From Frankia nepalensis (GTDB lineage: Bacteria > Actinomycetota > Actinomycetes > Frankiales > Frankiaceae): DNA of 64,000 bases. Shown here piece by piece: positions 26,154-35,658 of the stretch; the stretch's first letter is position 1; each line of letters begins with the position of its first letter. The stretch is taken from NCBI RefSeq assembly GCF_016786325.1, contig NZ_JADWYU010000204.1, positions 1-64,000 of the forward strand. The letters run 5' to 3'. Both the position numbers and the translations under genes were made by a program. A model generated the notes under the pieces. The model searched no databases. It was not told the DNA's origin and worked only from the letters and a program-made list of their open reading frames with translations.

Positions 26154-27653
26154 CTACCCTCCGATCTGTGAACGCGCCGCGGCGTTCACCAGCTCCACCC
26201 CGTCCGCGGGGCGCAGGAAGCCGCGGACGACGCCGGCGGCGGTGGCCCTGCCCCACTGCGCGACGAAACCGCCGTGGTTCTTGTAGAGGCTGGCGATCTT
26301 TTCGGCGGTGAACGGCACGGTCGTTCCGAACAGCACGCAGAGCGCGGGCGTGTTCCCGACCCCGCCGAGCGCCGCGATGGGGGCGTCGACATGCGGGGAC
26401 CGCACGCCGCCGAGCGTGTTGCCGTTGGCGTCCTTGGCGAACACCACGGGCGAGACGCCCGTCGTCTGCAGGGGCTGCGCGCGCGGCGGTTCCACGCGGT
26501 TCGTGACCCACTGGTTGAGCCAGTGGATGGCCGCGTCGAGCACCCAGTGCGCGCCCCCGGTGTTGACCGGCAGGTCGCACGCGCCGGCTGAGGTGTTGGT
26601 GGGCGGATTCTGCATGGATGCCAGGCCGCGGATCGCGCCCTGCCCGTCACCGATGTCCGTGCGCCCGATCTCCAGCCCGTAGTCGTCGAAGTGCGCCGTG
26701 CCCGCGACCTCCCACGAGCGGAATCGCTTCGTGTCCGGCTGGCGGCCGGCGAGGTTGCTGAAGGCGACATCCGTCTCGGCCTGGAAGACGAAGACGGGGA
26801 CGTTGAGGTCGTCGCGGATCAGGGTCGCCGCGGGGGCTGGCACGATGGGTGTCGCGGCGGGCGGCGCCACCTGCGAGAGGGCCGAGCCGGTGGCGGCGCG
26901 GCTGTGCACGAGGTACCCGTCGTAGACCTGGGCAAGCGGGTGCACCGCGTCGATGTAGGTGATCAGGCGGGCCGCCGACTGCGACTCGCCGATGGAGATC
27001 AGCTTGCGCGGCTTCAGGCCGCCGAGCAGCTGCGCGGAGTTGGTGCGCAGCGCCTGGCCGACCTGCGAATAGATGTCGTACGAATAACTGTCACCGGGAT
27101 GGGACAGCGGCGCGTAGCGCGCGGCGTTCCCCGGAATGGCCGGGCTGTTGCCCTTGGCGGTGTTGACGCCGATCCACTGGGCCGAGACGCCGACCCAGAC
27201 GTAGCCTTCCCGGACCAGCTCGGTGTGGCTCATCGTCCAGTCCGGCGCGGCGTCAACGCCGCCGCTTACGTTGAGCCACTCGACGATGACACTGCCGTTG
27301 AACTTCTTCGGGTTGGCGGGCCGCCGGACCACCGCCCGCGTCGTGTACGGCGCGGTGCCGTTCGGCGTCACGGTCCACTTGCCGTCGCTGGTCAGGGGGC
27401 TGGCGGACGTGTAGCTGCTCGCGGTGCCCGAGAGGAAGAACTCCTTCTCCTGGTAGGCGATGGTGGCCAGGTCGAAGGTGGTCGAGAACATGACCTCCGA
27501 CGGAGTCCCGCCGGCGACCGGACCGGTCACGGTCGGACTCGGCGTCGCGGCGGTCGCCGCGGCCGTGCCGAACACCGTGACCGGCACCGTGGCAAGGGCT
27601 GTCGCCAACGATGTGACCACCACAGATAAGACAATGCGGCGCCGTTTCTTCAT
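26154..27653 (-). CDS. Secreted alpha/beta-hydrolase-domain protein
   Basis: 499 residues from the ATG at 27653 (AAGGAG, 9 bp). A Sec-type signal (MKKRRRIVLSVVVTSLATAL, then an Ala-rich stretch) suggests export. The nucleophile motif ISIGESQSAARL gives a probable catalytic serine, and the downstream GTAHFDDYG may supply the histidine. It matches the large 'alpha/beta hydrolase domain' esterase-like family of actinobacteria, of unknown substrate. Its own terminator lies just downstream; upstream 145 bp separate it from the end of the next minus-strand... plus-side spacer, with no shared operon evident. Confidence 0.86.
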   Translation of the reverse strand: MKKRRRIVLSVVVTSLATALATVPVTVFGTAAATAATPSPTVTGPVAGGTPSEVMFSTTFDLATIAYQEKEFFLSGTASSYTSASPLTSDGKWTVTPNGTAPYTTRAVVRRPANPKKFNGSVIVEWLNVSGGVDAAPDWTMSHTELVREGYVWVGVSAQWIGVNTAKGNSPAIPGNAARYAPLSHPGDSYSYDIYSQVGQALRTNSAQLLGGLKPRKLISIGESQSAARLITYIDAVHPLAQVYDGYLVHSRAATGSALSQVAPPAATPIVPAPAATLIRDDLNVPVFVFQAETDVAFSNLAGRQPDTKRFRSWEVAGTAHFDDYGLEIGRTDIGDGQGAIRGLASMQNPPTNTSAGACDLPVNTGGAHWVLDAAIHWLNQWVTNRVEPPRAQPLQTTGVSPVVFAKDANGNTLGGVRSPHVDAPIAALGGVGNTPALCVLFGTTVPFTAEKIASLYKNHGGFVAQWGRATAAGVVRGFLRPADGVELVNAAARSQIGG

Positions 27654-27918
27654 CCGATCGCACTCCTTGATCGTGCTGCTTTTCCTGAGCAGCGACGACC
27701 GGCGCGGGGTGGTCGGTGCGGCCGTTGCCACTCGCGGACGAAACGTGGATGAAATGGAACCGTAAAGGATCACCCGAGGACTGTCAAGTCATGACAGGGG
27801 TGACATGATCTGCCATCGCCGGCGGTCCATGCCACCCGCATTCGGGTCCGGGCGGACCAGTTGGTCGCCGCGACGCGCGCTCGCGCCCCTTGGGCTTCTT
27901 CTTGCGGCCCGCGGGTTT

Positions 27919-28812
27919 CTAACCGACCAGGCCAAGCACCCGCACCGCGTTCTCCTTGAGCACGAGCGGCACCACGTCCGGTCTGAGATCCAGCTTCTCG
28001 AAGTCGGCCAGCCAGCGGTCGGGTGCCAGGACGGGGAAGTCCGAGCCGAAGAGGACCTTGTGCCTGAGCAGGCTGTTGGCCTGGCGGACGAGCTGGGGTG
28101 GGAAGTACTTGGGGGACCAGCCGGAGAGATCGATGTAGACGTTTTCCTTGTGTGTGGCGATCGAGATCGAGGAGTCGACCCACGGGACCGAGGGGTGCGC
28201 AAGGATGAGCGTCAGGCTCGGGAAGTCGGCGGCGACGTCGTCGAGGAGCATCGGGTCGGAAAAGCGCAGCTTGATGCCGCGTCCACCGGGCAGTCCGGCC
28301 CCGATCCCGGTCTGGCCGGTGTGGAAGAGCGCGACCGTGCCGAGCTCGGCCAGGGCTTCCCAGAGCGGATAGTGCGCCGGCTCGTCGGGCGCGAAGCCCT
28401 GCAGGCTGGGGTGGAACTTGAAGCCGCGGACGCCGTATTCCTCCGCCAACCGCCGGGCCTGGACCACCGCGGCCTTTCCCTGGAGCGGGTCGACCGATCC
28501 GAAGGGAATGAGGACGTCGGCGTGTTCCGCGGCCTTCTCGGCGATCTCCTCGCTCGACAGGGCGGGACGGTTGAGGTTGGTCGTGGCGTCGACGGTGAAG
28601 ACGACCGCGGCCATCGAGCGTTCGCGGTAGTAGTCAGCGAGCTGGTCGATGGTCGGGGTGCGTGGGTGGTCGGCGCGGAAGTACCTGGCGGAGGCGTCCA
28701 TCAGCTCCTGGTCGAGGGAGAGGTGGCCGTGGGCGTCGCACTCGACGTGGGCGTGCACGTCCAGCGCCACGATGCGCTCGACGTCGATGCGGGGGGTGTA
28801 GCGGATGGCCAT
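27919..28812 (-). CDS. Metal-dependent amidohydrolase/decarboxylase (PF04909)
   Basis: 297 residues with GGAGGAAA before the ATG. The metal site is suggested by DVHAHVE near the N-terminus, with GFKFHPSLQGF, LILAHPSVPW and LFGSDFPVL further on (the aspartate of GSDFP is the family's catalytic metal ligand). Members decarboxylate or hydrolyse, e.g. ACMS decarboxylase relatives. Last gene of a four-gene operon, 17 bp after the 3-hydroxyacyl-CoA dehydrogenase, so it may act on a ring-derived acid. Confidence 0.9.
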   Translation of the reverse strand: MAIRYTPRIDVERIVALDVHAHVECDAHGHLSLDQELMDASARYFRADHPRTPTIDQLADYYRERSMAAVVFTVDATTNLNRPALSSEEIAEKAAEHADVLIPFGSVDPLQGKAAVVQARRLAEEYGVRGFKFHPSLQGFAPDEPAHYPLWEALAELGTVALFHTGQTGIGAGLPGGRGIKLRFSDPMLLDDVAADFPSLTLILAHPSVPWVDSSISIATHKENVYIDLSGWSPKYFPPQLVRQANSLLRHKVLFGSDFPVLAPDRWLADFEKLDLRPDVVPLVLKENAVRVLGLVG

Positions 28813-28829
28813 CTCCGTGTTTCCTCCGG

Positions 28830-29774
28830 TTACGGCAGTACGGTCCCTTGCGCCTTGCGTTGAAGAAGGTCGACCAGCAGCGCGTCGCGCTCGGTGACCA
28901 GGCGCCGCTGGTCGACTCCGGCCAGCGCGTCGTCGACGCCGCGGATGAGAAGGTCCGCGAGCGCGGGGGTCAGCCGCGGCTGGCCGAGGTCGTCCATCCA
29001 CTCCTGCGTGGGCGGACCGAGGTGCTCCAGGACGTGCGCCAGGCCCCCGGCGCCGCCGGACAGATGCTGGTTGAGCAGCGGCCCGAGCAGCGCCCAGCGC
29101 AGGCCGGGGCCGTGGGAGATCGCGGTGTCGATGTCCGCGACGGTGGCCACACCCCGCTCGACCAGCGAATAGGCCTCGCGCCACAGCGCGGCCTGCAGCC
29201 GGTTGGTGACGTGACCGGGCAGCTCCTGGCGCACCAGGATGGGGCGTTTCCCGATCGCGGTGTAGAGCGCCATCGCCGCGCGGACGACCCGGTCGTCCGT
29301 GCGTTCCCCGGGGACGACCTCGACGAGGGGGATGAGGTGGGCGGGATGGAACGGATGCCCGACCAGCACGCGTTCCGGGTGACGCCCGCACATCGCCTGC
29401 AACTGGGACGGCATCAGTCCCGAGGAACTGCTCGCGATCGGGGTCTCGGGCACCGCCGCCTCGTCCAGCTCGGCGAGCAGCCGTTGCTTGAGGTCGCGGC
29501 GCTCGGGGCCGTTCTCCTGGACGAACATGGCGACCGCCGCCGCCTCGCCGGCGCTCGCCGTGAAGGTGAGCCGATCGATGGACGCGCCCCGCGCCAGCCC
29601 GAGACGGGTCAGCGCGGGCCACGCCTCACCGACCGCGCCGCGCAGGGCCGGCTCCGCGCCAGGCGCGGGATCGTAGGCGACCACGTCGTGGCCCCTTGCC
29701 AGGAACAGCGCGGTCCACCCCGCGCCGATCACGCCGGTTCCCACCACGGCGACGGGCGGGGGTGCCGCCGTCAC
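28830..29774 (-). CDS. 3-hydroxyacyl-CoA dehydrogenase family protein
   Basis: 314 residues with the NAD-binding loop VAVVGTGVIGAGWTALFLARG and the catalytic histidine region VGHPFHPAHLIPLVEVVPG. Its length and single C-terminal domain are like 3-hydroxybutyryl-CoA or L-carnitine dehydrogenases. The GTG start overlaps the stop of the upstream synthetase gene (GTGA), showing translational coupling. Role: oxidation of a beta-hydroxyacyl intermediate. Confidence 0.9.
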   Translation of the reverse strand: MTAAPPPVAVVGTGVIGAGWTALFLARGHDVVAYDPAPGAEPALRGAVGEAWPALTRLGLARGASIDRLTFTASAGEAAAVAMFVQENGPERRDLKQRLLAELDEAAVPETPIASSSSGLMPSQLQAMCGRHPERVLVGHPFHPAHLIPLVEVVPGERTDDRVVRAAMALYTAIGKRPILVRQELPGHVTNRLQAALWREAYSLVERGVATVADIDTAISHGPGLRWALLGPLLNQHLSGGAGGLAHVLEHLGPPTQEWMDDLGQPRLTPALADLLIRGVDDALAGVDQRRLVTERDALLVDLLQRKAQGTVLP

Positions 29775-31744
29775 GAGGTCCCGCGTTCGCGCGCGTACGC
29801 GGCGAAGGCGTCGAGCGCGCCGGGATCGAGCAGCGCGCCCGGTGACGCGACGTCGGTGGGCGCGGCGCCGCGCAGGATCCGCTTGACCGGCACCTCCAGC
29901 TTCTTGCCCGTGCGGGAGTACGGCACCGCCACCACCGGCACGATCGTGTCGGGGACGTGGCGCGGCGAGAGCGCGGCGCGGATCTCCTTTGCCAGCCGGT
30001 GCCGGAGCGCCTCGTCGACGACGACACCCGCGGCGGGTACCACGAACAGGATCAGCTCACCCGTGCCGCCGGCGGGGTCCTCCAGGTAAACGATCACGCT
30101 GTCGACGATCTCGGTCACGTCTTCCAGCACGCGGTAGAACTCGCCGGTCCCGAGCCGCACACCGCCGCGGTTGAGGGTCGCGTCGGAACGGCCAGTGATG
30201 ACGCATGACCCGACAGTCGAGAACCTGCACCAGTCCCCGAACCGGAACACGCCGGGGTACTGGGCGAAGTAGGCCGCCCGCAGCCCGCCGCCGTCCTCGT
30301 CGCCCCAGAACCCGACCGGCATCGACGGCATCGGGGCGGTGATGACCAGCTCACCGACCTCTCCCACGAGGTCGTTGCCCTCCTCGTCGAAGGCCCGGGC
30401 GTCGACGCCGAGGCTCGCGCCGGACATCTCGCCGGCCCAGACCGGCTGCAGCGGGGAGGCCTGGACCAGGCCGGTGCAGACGTCGGTGCCGCCGCTGCCG
30501 ACGTTGAGAAGCACCCGGCCGCCGAACTGCTCGGCGACCCACCGGAAGCCCTCGGGCGGGAAGGGGCTCCCGGCGACGCCGATCTGCTGGAGCCTGGAAA
30601 GGCCGAACTCCTCGGCGGGGCGCAGGCCCGCCTTGCGGCAGCTCATCAGGTAACCGGGGCTGGCGCCCATCAGGGTCGCGCCGGTCTCCTGGGCGAGCCG
30701 CCACTGCTCCCGCGGGTCGGGGTACAGCGGGTTGCCGTCGATCATCACGATCGCGCTACGGACCAACAGCGCCGAGACGAGGGTGTTCCACATCATCCAG
30801 GCGGTCGTGGTGAACCAGAGCAGCCGGTCGCCGGGGCCGAGATTCCAGTGGAAGGAATGGTTCTTCAGGTGCTCGAGCAGGAGGCCACCGTGCCCGTGGA
30901 CGATCGCCTTCGGCTTGCCCGTCGTCCCGGAGGAGAACAGGACGCAGAGCGGGTGCGCGAACGGCACGGGCTCGAAGGAGAGCTGCTCGTCGGTCGGAGC
31001 CGCCAGTGCGGACCAGTCCACCGTGCCGTCGAGTACCAGCGGTCCGTAGGGAACATGCACCACATGCTCGACCGTCGCCAGGGCGGCGCGGATCTCGACG
31101 AGCTCGGAACGTTTGTCGATCTGTTTGGCGCCGTAGGTGTAGCCGGCGACGGCCAGCAGCACCTTCGGTCCGATCTGGTCAAACCTGTCGATCACGCTTT
31201 GGGGACCGAACTCGGGCGCGCATCCGGCCCAGATGGCCCCCAGGCTGGCGGTGGCGAGAAACGCGATCAAGGCCTCGGGGCAGTTGGGCAGATAGCCGGC
31301 GACGCGGTCGCCGCGTCCCACCCCGAGGCGTCGCAGGCCTTCGCGGACACGGCGGACCTGCTCGGCGAGCTCGCCGAAGGTCAGCTCGACCGGATCACGG
31401 GTCTGGGAGTACGCCAGGACCGCCGTCGTGGCGGCGTCGTCCGGGGCGCCGAAGCAGTGCTCCGCGTAGTTGAGTGTGGCGCCGGGAAACCACCGGGCTC
31501 CCGGCATGACGCGATCGGCCAGCACCTCGGTGTACGGCGCGTGGGCCTTGACGTCGAAGTACCGCCAGACGGCTTCCCAGAACCCCGCGAGGTCGGCGAC
31601 CGACCACCGGCGAAGATCCTCCCAGGACGAGACGTCCGCGCGGCCTGTCGCGGCCAGCCAGGAAAGGAAGCCGCGGACCCGTGCCTTCGCCACCTGGTCG
31701 GGGTGCGGGTCGTAGAGCAGTTCGGGGCCGGCAGGCGCGGTCAT
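29771..31744 (-). CDS. Acetoacetyl-CoA synthetase (acetoacetate-CoA ligase)
   Basis: 657 residues, the usual length. The AMP-binding loop is LFSSGTTGKPKAIVHGHGG, with the N-terminal WFPGATLNYAEHCF and the later GELVITAPMPSMPVGFWGDE typical of acetoacetate-CoA ligases. It activates a beta-keto acid with ATP and CoA. The ATG overlaps the stop of the upstream crotonase gene (ATGA). In this operon it would feed a beta-oxoacyl-CoA to thiolysis; the true substrate may be a larger keto acid. Confidence 0.92.
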   Translation of the reverse strand: MTAPAGPELLYDPHPDQVAKARVRGFLSWLAATGRADVSSWEDLRRWSVADLAGFWEAVWRYFDVKAHAPYTEVLADRVMPGARWFPGATLNYAEHCFGAPDDAATTAVLAYSQTRDPVELTFGELAEQVRRVREGLRRLGVGRGDRVAGYLPNCPEALIAFLATASLGAIWAGCAPEFGPQSVIDRFDQIGPKVLLAVAGYTYGAKQIDKRSELVEIRAALATVEHVVHVPYGPLVLDGTVDWSALAAPTDEQLSFEPVPFAHPLCVLFSSGTTGKPKAIVHGHGGLLLEHLKNHSFHWNLGPGDRLLWFTTTAWMMWNTLVSALLVRSAIVMIDGNPLYPDPREQWRLAQETGATLMGASPGYLMSCRKAGLRPAEEFGLSRLQQIGVAGSPFPPEGFRWVAEQFGGRVLLNVGSGGTDVCTGLVQASPLQPVWAGEMSGASLGVDARAFDEEGNDLVGEVGELVITAPMPSMPVGFWGDEDGGGLRAAYFAQYPGVFRFGDWCRFSTVGSCVITGRSDATLNRGGVRLGTGEFYRVLEDVTEIVDSVIVYLEDPAGGTGELILFVVPAAGVVVDEALRHRLAKEIRAALSPRHVPDTIVPVVAVPYSRTGKKLEVPVKRILRGAAPTDVASPGALLDPGALDAFAAYARERGTS

Positions 31745-32541
31745 CGGTCGCCCCCCGCGACGACCTTCGCGGCCCGCCCGTCGAGGAACGCCGTCATGCG
31801 GTCCTTCGCGTCCTGGCTGCTCTGCGCGACCGCGGACATCAGCGACTCCAGCAGCAGCCCGGTCTCCGGCGATGCCTCGGCGATCCGGGGAAGGGCGTGG
31901 ATCACGGCGAAGTTGCTGACCGGCGAGTTCGTGGCGATCTTCTCCGCGAGCTCGAACGCCTTGTCGAGGCCGGCCCCCTCGGATACGCGGTAGTGCGCGA
32001 GTCCGGCCTGGGCGCCTTCGTCCGCGTCCAGCACCCGGCCGGTCAGCATCATGTCGACCACGCGGTGAGCGCCGATCAGCCTCGGGACCCGGACCGAGGC
32101 GCCGCCGCCGACGAAGAGACCACGCTGCGCTTCGGGCAGCGCGAAGAACGCGGTGTCCTCCGCGACGCGTAGATGAGCCGAGGCCGCGAGCTCCAGCCCA
32201 CCGCCGATCACGGCGCCCTTCAGCACCGCGATCACGGGGATGGCGCCGGACTCGATGCTTCGGAAGGCGTCATGCCACATGCGGGAGTGGTGGAGCCCGG
32301 CGACGGCGTCGCCGTCGGTGAGCGCGTTGAGGTCCAGGCCCGCCGAGAAGTGCCTGCCAGCGGCGGCGATGACCGCCACCTTCGCCCAGGTCGGCGGCGT
32401 CCCGAAGAACGACCCGAGTTCCTGGATCGTCCGGTCGTCCAGGGCGTTGCGCTTGTGGCTCCGGTTCAGGGTCACCACAGCGACCGGGCCTCGTCGCTCG
32501 ACGATCAGCGACGAGGCCTCCTCCCGCGCGGTGAGGCTCAT
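31741..32541 (-). CDS. Enoyl-CoA hydratase/isomerase (crotonase)
   Basis: 266 residues from the ATG at 32541 with AAGGAGA; an earlier ATG at 32592 lies within the operator region. The oxyanion-hole motifs are HFSAGLDL and KGAVIGGGLELA. The usual catalytic glutamate region reads FALPEAQRGLFVGGGA. First gene of the operon crotonase, acetoacetyl-CoA synthetase, hydroxyacyl-CoA dehydrogenase, amidohydrolase. Repression by the divergent MarR protein is likely. Confidence 0.92.
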   Translation of the reverse strand: MSLTAREEASSLIVERRGPVAVVTLNRSHKRNALDDRTIQELGSFFGTPPTWAKVAVIAAAGRHFSAGLDLNALTDGDAVAGLHHSRMWHDAFRSIESGAIPVIAVLKGAVIGGGLELAASAHLRVAEDTAFFALPEAQRGLFVGGGASVRVPRLIGAHRVVDMMLTGRVLDADEGAQAGLAHYRVSEGAGLDKAFELAEKIATNSPVSNFAVIHALPRIAEASPETGLLLESLMSAVAQSSQDAKDRMTAFLDGRAAKVVAGGDR

Positions 32542-32565
32542 CGAGCGTCTCCTTGCCTCGACCGA

Positions 32566-32616
32566 AACCATCAGGAACCTTGATGGTTGCATGGTGCGAT
32601 ACCATCAGGTTTCCTG
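32566..32616. promoter_or_regulatory. MarR-type operator cluster
   Basis: Bases 32567-32587 form a 21-bp palindrome with ACCATCA and TGATGGT arms. The same half-site returns as ACCATCAGGTTTCCTG at 32601-32616, and ATGGT/ACCAT pair around 32598. These lie between the crotonase start and the MarR start, as expected for a repressor controlling both. Confidence 0.75.
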
Positions 32617-32641
32617 TCAATCTTGGTAGACGGAGCCCGTC

Positions 32642-33088
32642 ATGACCGGGAGCGAGCCGCGGAAGAGCCCGTCCCTGCTGTACGCGGTCAAGCGCCTCGA
32701 ACTGGTGATCCGGTCGCACCTGGACGTCATGCTCCTGGGCTCCGGCGTGACAACGCCGCAGTACACGGCGCTCACGGTGCTGGACCACCGGGACGGCGTC
32801 TCGGCCGCCAAGCTCGCGCGGGACTCCTTCGTCACCCCACAGGCGATGGCCGACATGCTGCGAGCGCTGGCGGATCGCGGACTGATCAGACGCGCCGCCA
32901 ACCCGGAGAGCAAACGGGAGCGCCTCGTGTACATCACCGACGACGGCCGACGGCTCCTCGGCAAGTACGCCGACGCCGCCGACGAGATCGCCCGGCGGAT
33001 GGTGTCGGACCTCGCGGCCGACGAGGTCGCGGCCTTTCGTGACGCCCTTGACCTCTCCTGGATCGCCCTCCGTGACCGGCACGAGTAA
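32642..33088 (+). CDS. MarR-family transcriptional regulator
   Basis: 148 residues. Recognition region AAKLARDSFVTPQAMADMLR, wing IRRAANPESKRERLVYITDD with the conserved acidic-x-Arg-like tip. Divergent to the beta-oxidation-like operon, with an operator cluster between. Its ligand is probably a CoA thioester or the growth substrate, by analogy with MarR regulators of aromatic-CoA pathways. Confidence 0.9.
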   Translation: MTGSEPRKSPSLLYAVKRLELVIRSHLDVMLLGSGVTTPQYTALTVLDHRDGVSAAKLARDSFVTPQAMADMLRALADRGLIRRAANPESKRERLVYITDDGRRLLGKYADAADEIARRMVSDLAADEVAAFRDALDLSWIALRDRHE

Positions 33089-33266
33089 GTGCCTGGCTGC
33101 GCGGCGTCCGCAGCAAGCTCGGAACAAGCGATCGGACCGCCGCCGGCACCCTGGCGCCCAGGGCCTGGGCTGCTGGCCTGACGCCGCGTCGGCGCGGTAG
33201 GGCGGGCCGTCCGCTTCCGTCGTGGTGGGTCGCGGCGCGCGATCCTGAGTCCTCGCCTCCCGACGC

Positions 33267-33305
33267 TTGATAATTAACGTACAGCTGTCCATTATCTGTC
33301 GCGTG
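33267..33305 (+). promoter_or_regulatory. Promoter of a probably leaderless TetR gene
   Basis: TTGATA (33267-33272), 17 bp, then CATTAT (33290-33295) make a good -35/-10 pair. The predicted transcription start 7-8 bp later coincides with the GTG codon at 33303. No ribosome site exists between. GATAAT and ATTATC also form inverted arms across the promoter, a possible autoregulatory site. Confidence 0.65.
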
Positions 33306-33929
33306 ACGTTCAGCCTGCCGCCGTCGGTCGAGGTCCGGGACCGCCGGGTGCGTCGTTCGCGGGCCGCGCTGTTGCGGGCGGCGATCGAGCTGGTGACGGA
33401 GCGGGGCACGGCCGCGGTGCCGATCTCGGAGCTCGCCGAGGCGGCGGACGTGAGCAGGCAGGTGCTCTATCAGCAGTTCGGGGACCGGGACGCGCTCCTG
33501 CTCGAGGCGGCGCTGGATCTCGCCCGGCGTGATCTGATGCCGCGGCTCGGAGATCCCGCGGCCACGGTCCCGGGCCGGGCCCGGTCGCTGGCGCTGGCGC
33601 GGCATTTCGCGGAGTACCGCGGGTTCTACCGGGCGGTGATGACGGGGTCGACCGCGTTCGCGCTGAGCAGGGCGTTGGAGGGCCTGCTCGTCCCGTTCAA
33701 CCGGCGGCTTTTCCACGAGGCTTTCGGCGGGACGCTGGACGCGCGCACGGTCGACGACCTGGCGACGTACCTGACCGGCGGCGGGCACGCCTTCGTCTAT
33801 TCCTGGCTGATCGACGGGGATGATCCGCTCGATCCGGAGGAGTTCGCCGACCGGCTCACCCGGATGGTGTCCGTCGTCGTGGACGCGCTGCTCGCGAGGC
33901 ACGCGGCCGGTGGCGAGGCGGTCCCGTGA
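33303..33929 (+). CDS. TetR-family transcriptional regulator
   Basis: 208 residues from the GTG at 33303; a TTG further up is part of the promoter. Helix-turn-helix PISELAEAADVSRQVLYQQF. The C-terminal domain is of the type with HFAEYRGFYRAVM. Probably translated from a leaderless message. It is upstream of a carboxylesterase gene on the same strand, which is its likeliest target along with itself. Confidence 0.88.
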   Translation: MTFSLPPSVEVRDRRVRRSRAALLRAAIELVTERGTAAVPISELAEAADVSRQVLYQQFGDRDALLLEAALDLARRDLMPRLGDPAATVPGRARSLALARHFAEYRGFYRAVMTGSTAFALSRALEGLLVPFNRRLFHEAFGGTLDARTVDDLATYLTGGGHAFVYSWLIDGDDPLDPEEFADRLTRMVSVVVDALLARHAAGGEAVP

Positions 33930-34110
33930 CGTCCAGCGACGGTCCCGGCGCGTGGGCTGAACTCCGTGCGGCGGCCGTGCTCACTGGTCGCGACGCGGTG
34001 CGCTCGCCGCCGCGGAAGGGGATGCGGCGCCGTCGGTCCCGCGTGGACCGATACGTGGCAGGAGTGGTCAGGCTTTCTGGTGCTGGTGATCAAACCGAGA
34101 GGACGGTTCG

Positions 34111-35658
34111 ATGAACTTAGAGGAGACCTCCGGGGTGGGGCGCTCAGGCGAGGTGCAGGCGCGCATCGCCCCCGGAGCGGTGCGCGGCCGTTGGGAGGGC
34201 GGGCTGGCCGTCTTCCGGGGTGTTCCGTTCGCGCGGCCGCCGGTGGGGGAGGACCGGTTCGCGGCGCCGCGGCCGGTCCCCGCGTGGGACGGCGCGCGGG
34301 AGGCGTTCGCCTTCGGCCCGCCGCCTCCCCAGGATGTGGGGATTCCCGGGCGGAGCGGTGTTCTGGAGGCGTCGGCGGGCGACGGCTGGTTGACGGTCAA
34401 CGTCTGGTCGCCGGAGCCGGACCCGGCGGCCCGGCGCCCGGTCATGGTGTGGATCTACGGCGGGGCGTACAAGCTCGGTTTCTCGGGCAGCCCGGGCTAC
34501 GACGCCCACCAGATCGCCGCGGACGGCGACGTCGTCGTGGTCTCCTTCAACTATCGCGTTGGCATCGAGGGGTTCGCGCATATCGCGGGCGCGCCGGCGA
34601 ACCGTGGGCTGCTCGACCAGGTCGCGGCGCTCGAATGGGTGCGTGACAACATCGCGGCCTTTGGTGGTGACCCCGAGCGGGTCACGGTCTTCGGTGAGTC
34701 GGCGGGGGCGGGGTCCATCGCCGCGCTGCTGGCGATGCCGCGCGCGGCGGGCCTGTTCCGGCGGGCGATCCTGCAGAGCCCGGCCGGCATCTTCTTCTCG
34801 GACGCGCTGGCGGCCGACATCGCGGCCGCCATCGCCGCGGCCGCGGGACAGCGGGCGACGGTCGAGGACCTGTCCTTGGTGGATCCCTACCAGCTGGTGG
34901 ACGCCGGCGCTGTCGTGACCACCAAGATGCGCGAGCACGCGGACCGGTGGGGACCGGTGGCCCACACGATCTCGCCGTTCGCCCCGGTCGTCGACGGTGA
35001 CGTGCTCCCAGTCGCTCCCTGGGAGGCGCTGGCCGCCGGGTCGGCGCGGGACGTCGAGCTGATCATCGGGCACAACCGCGACGAGTGCCGGCTGTTCACC
35101 GTCCTCGCCGGTCAGCACGGCCACGTCGGACAGGACGACGCGGCGGTCGCGCTGCGCGCCTTCGGCCCTGGTCCCGACGGTGAGCGGGCCTACCGCGCGG
35201 CCTTCCCGGACGCCTCGGCCGGGCAGCTGCACGAGCTCGTCCAGACCGACTGGCTGTTCCGCATGCCCACCCTGCACCTGGCCGACGCGCAGAACGCCGG
35301 CGGCGGCCGCGCCCACCTCTACGAGCTGACCTGGCCGGCCCCCGGCGGCGACGGGGTGCTGGGCGCCTGCCACGGCCTCGACGGCCCGCTGGTGTTCGGC
35401 ACCTTCGCCGCGCACCTCGGCCCCCTGCTCCTCGGCCCCGAGCCGCCCGCCGAAGCGAGAACGCTGGCCGCCCGGATCCGCGGCGCCTGGACCGACTTCG
35501 CCAGCACGGGCGACCCGGGCTGGCCCGCCTACGACCCCGAACGGCGACTCACCCAGGTCTTCGACGCGCCCCCGACCGTCACCCCCTATCCAGAGGAGAA
35601 ATCCCGGGCGCTGTGGCGGGACCACGTCTTCTCCGCCCTGCCCCTGCTCGTCCCGTAG
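34111..35658 (+). CDS. Type-B carboxylesterase
   Basis: 515 residues, the usual length for bacterial PF00135 esterases. Oxyanion hole WIYGGAYKLGFSG, nucleophile elbow FGESAGAGS, and a likely catalytic histidine in GACHGLDGPLVFG. There is no signal peptide, so it is cytoplasmic. The ATG follows GAGAGGAC. It hydrolyses esters of small alcohols or aromatic acids; the neighbouring binding protein suggests uptake and use of an ester-type nutrient. Confidence 0.93.
   Translation: MNLEETSGVGRSGEVQARIAPGAVRGRWEGGLAVFRGVPFARPPVGEDRFAAPRPVPAWDGAREAFAFGPPPPQDVGIPGRSGVLEASAGDGWLTVNVWSPEPDPAARRPVMVWIYGGAYKLGFSGSPGYDAHQIAADGDVVVVSFNYRVGIEGFAHIAGAPANRGLLDQVAALEWVRDNIAAFGGDPERVTVFGESAGAGSIAALLAMPRAAGLFRRAILQSPAGIFFSDALAADIAAAIAAAAGQRATVEDLSLVDPYQLVDAGAVVTTKMREHADRWGPVAHTISPFAPVVDGDVLPVAPWEALAAGSARDVELIIGHNRDECRLFTVLAGQHGHVGQDDAAVALRAFGPGPDGERAYRAAFPDASAGQLHELVQTDWLFRMPTLHLADAQNAGGGRAHLYELTWPAPGGDGVLGACHGLDGPLVFGTFAAHLGPLLLGPEPPAEARTLAARIRGAWTDFASTGDPGWPAYDPERRLTQVFDAPPTVTPYPEEKSRALWRDHVFSALPLLVP

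Noticed and set aside
28813-29622. Long N-terminal extension of the amidohydrolase
   Set aside because: It is antisense-free but off-frame to the hydroxyacyl-CoA dehydrogenase gene and has no similarity; GGAGGAAA before 28812 marks the real start.
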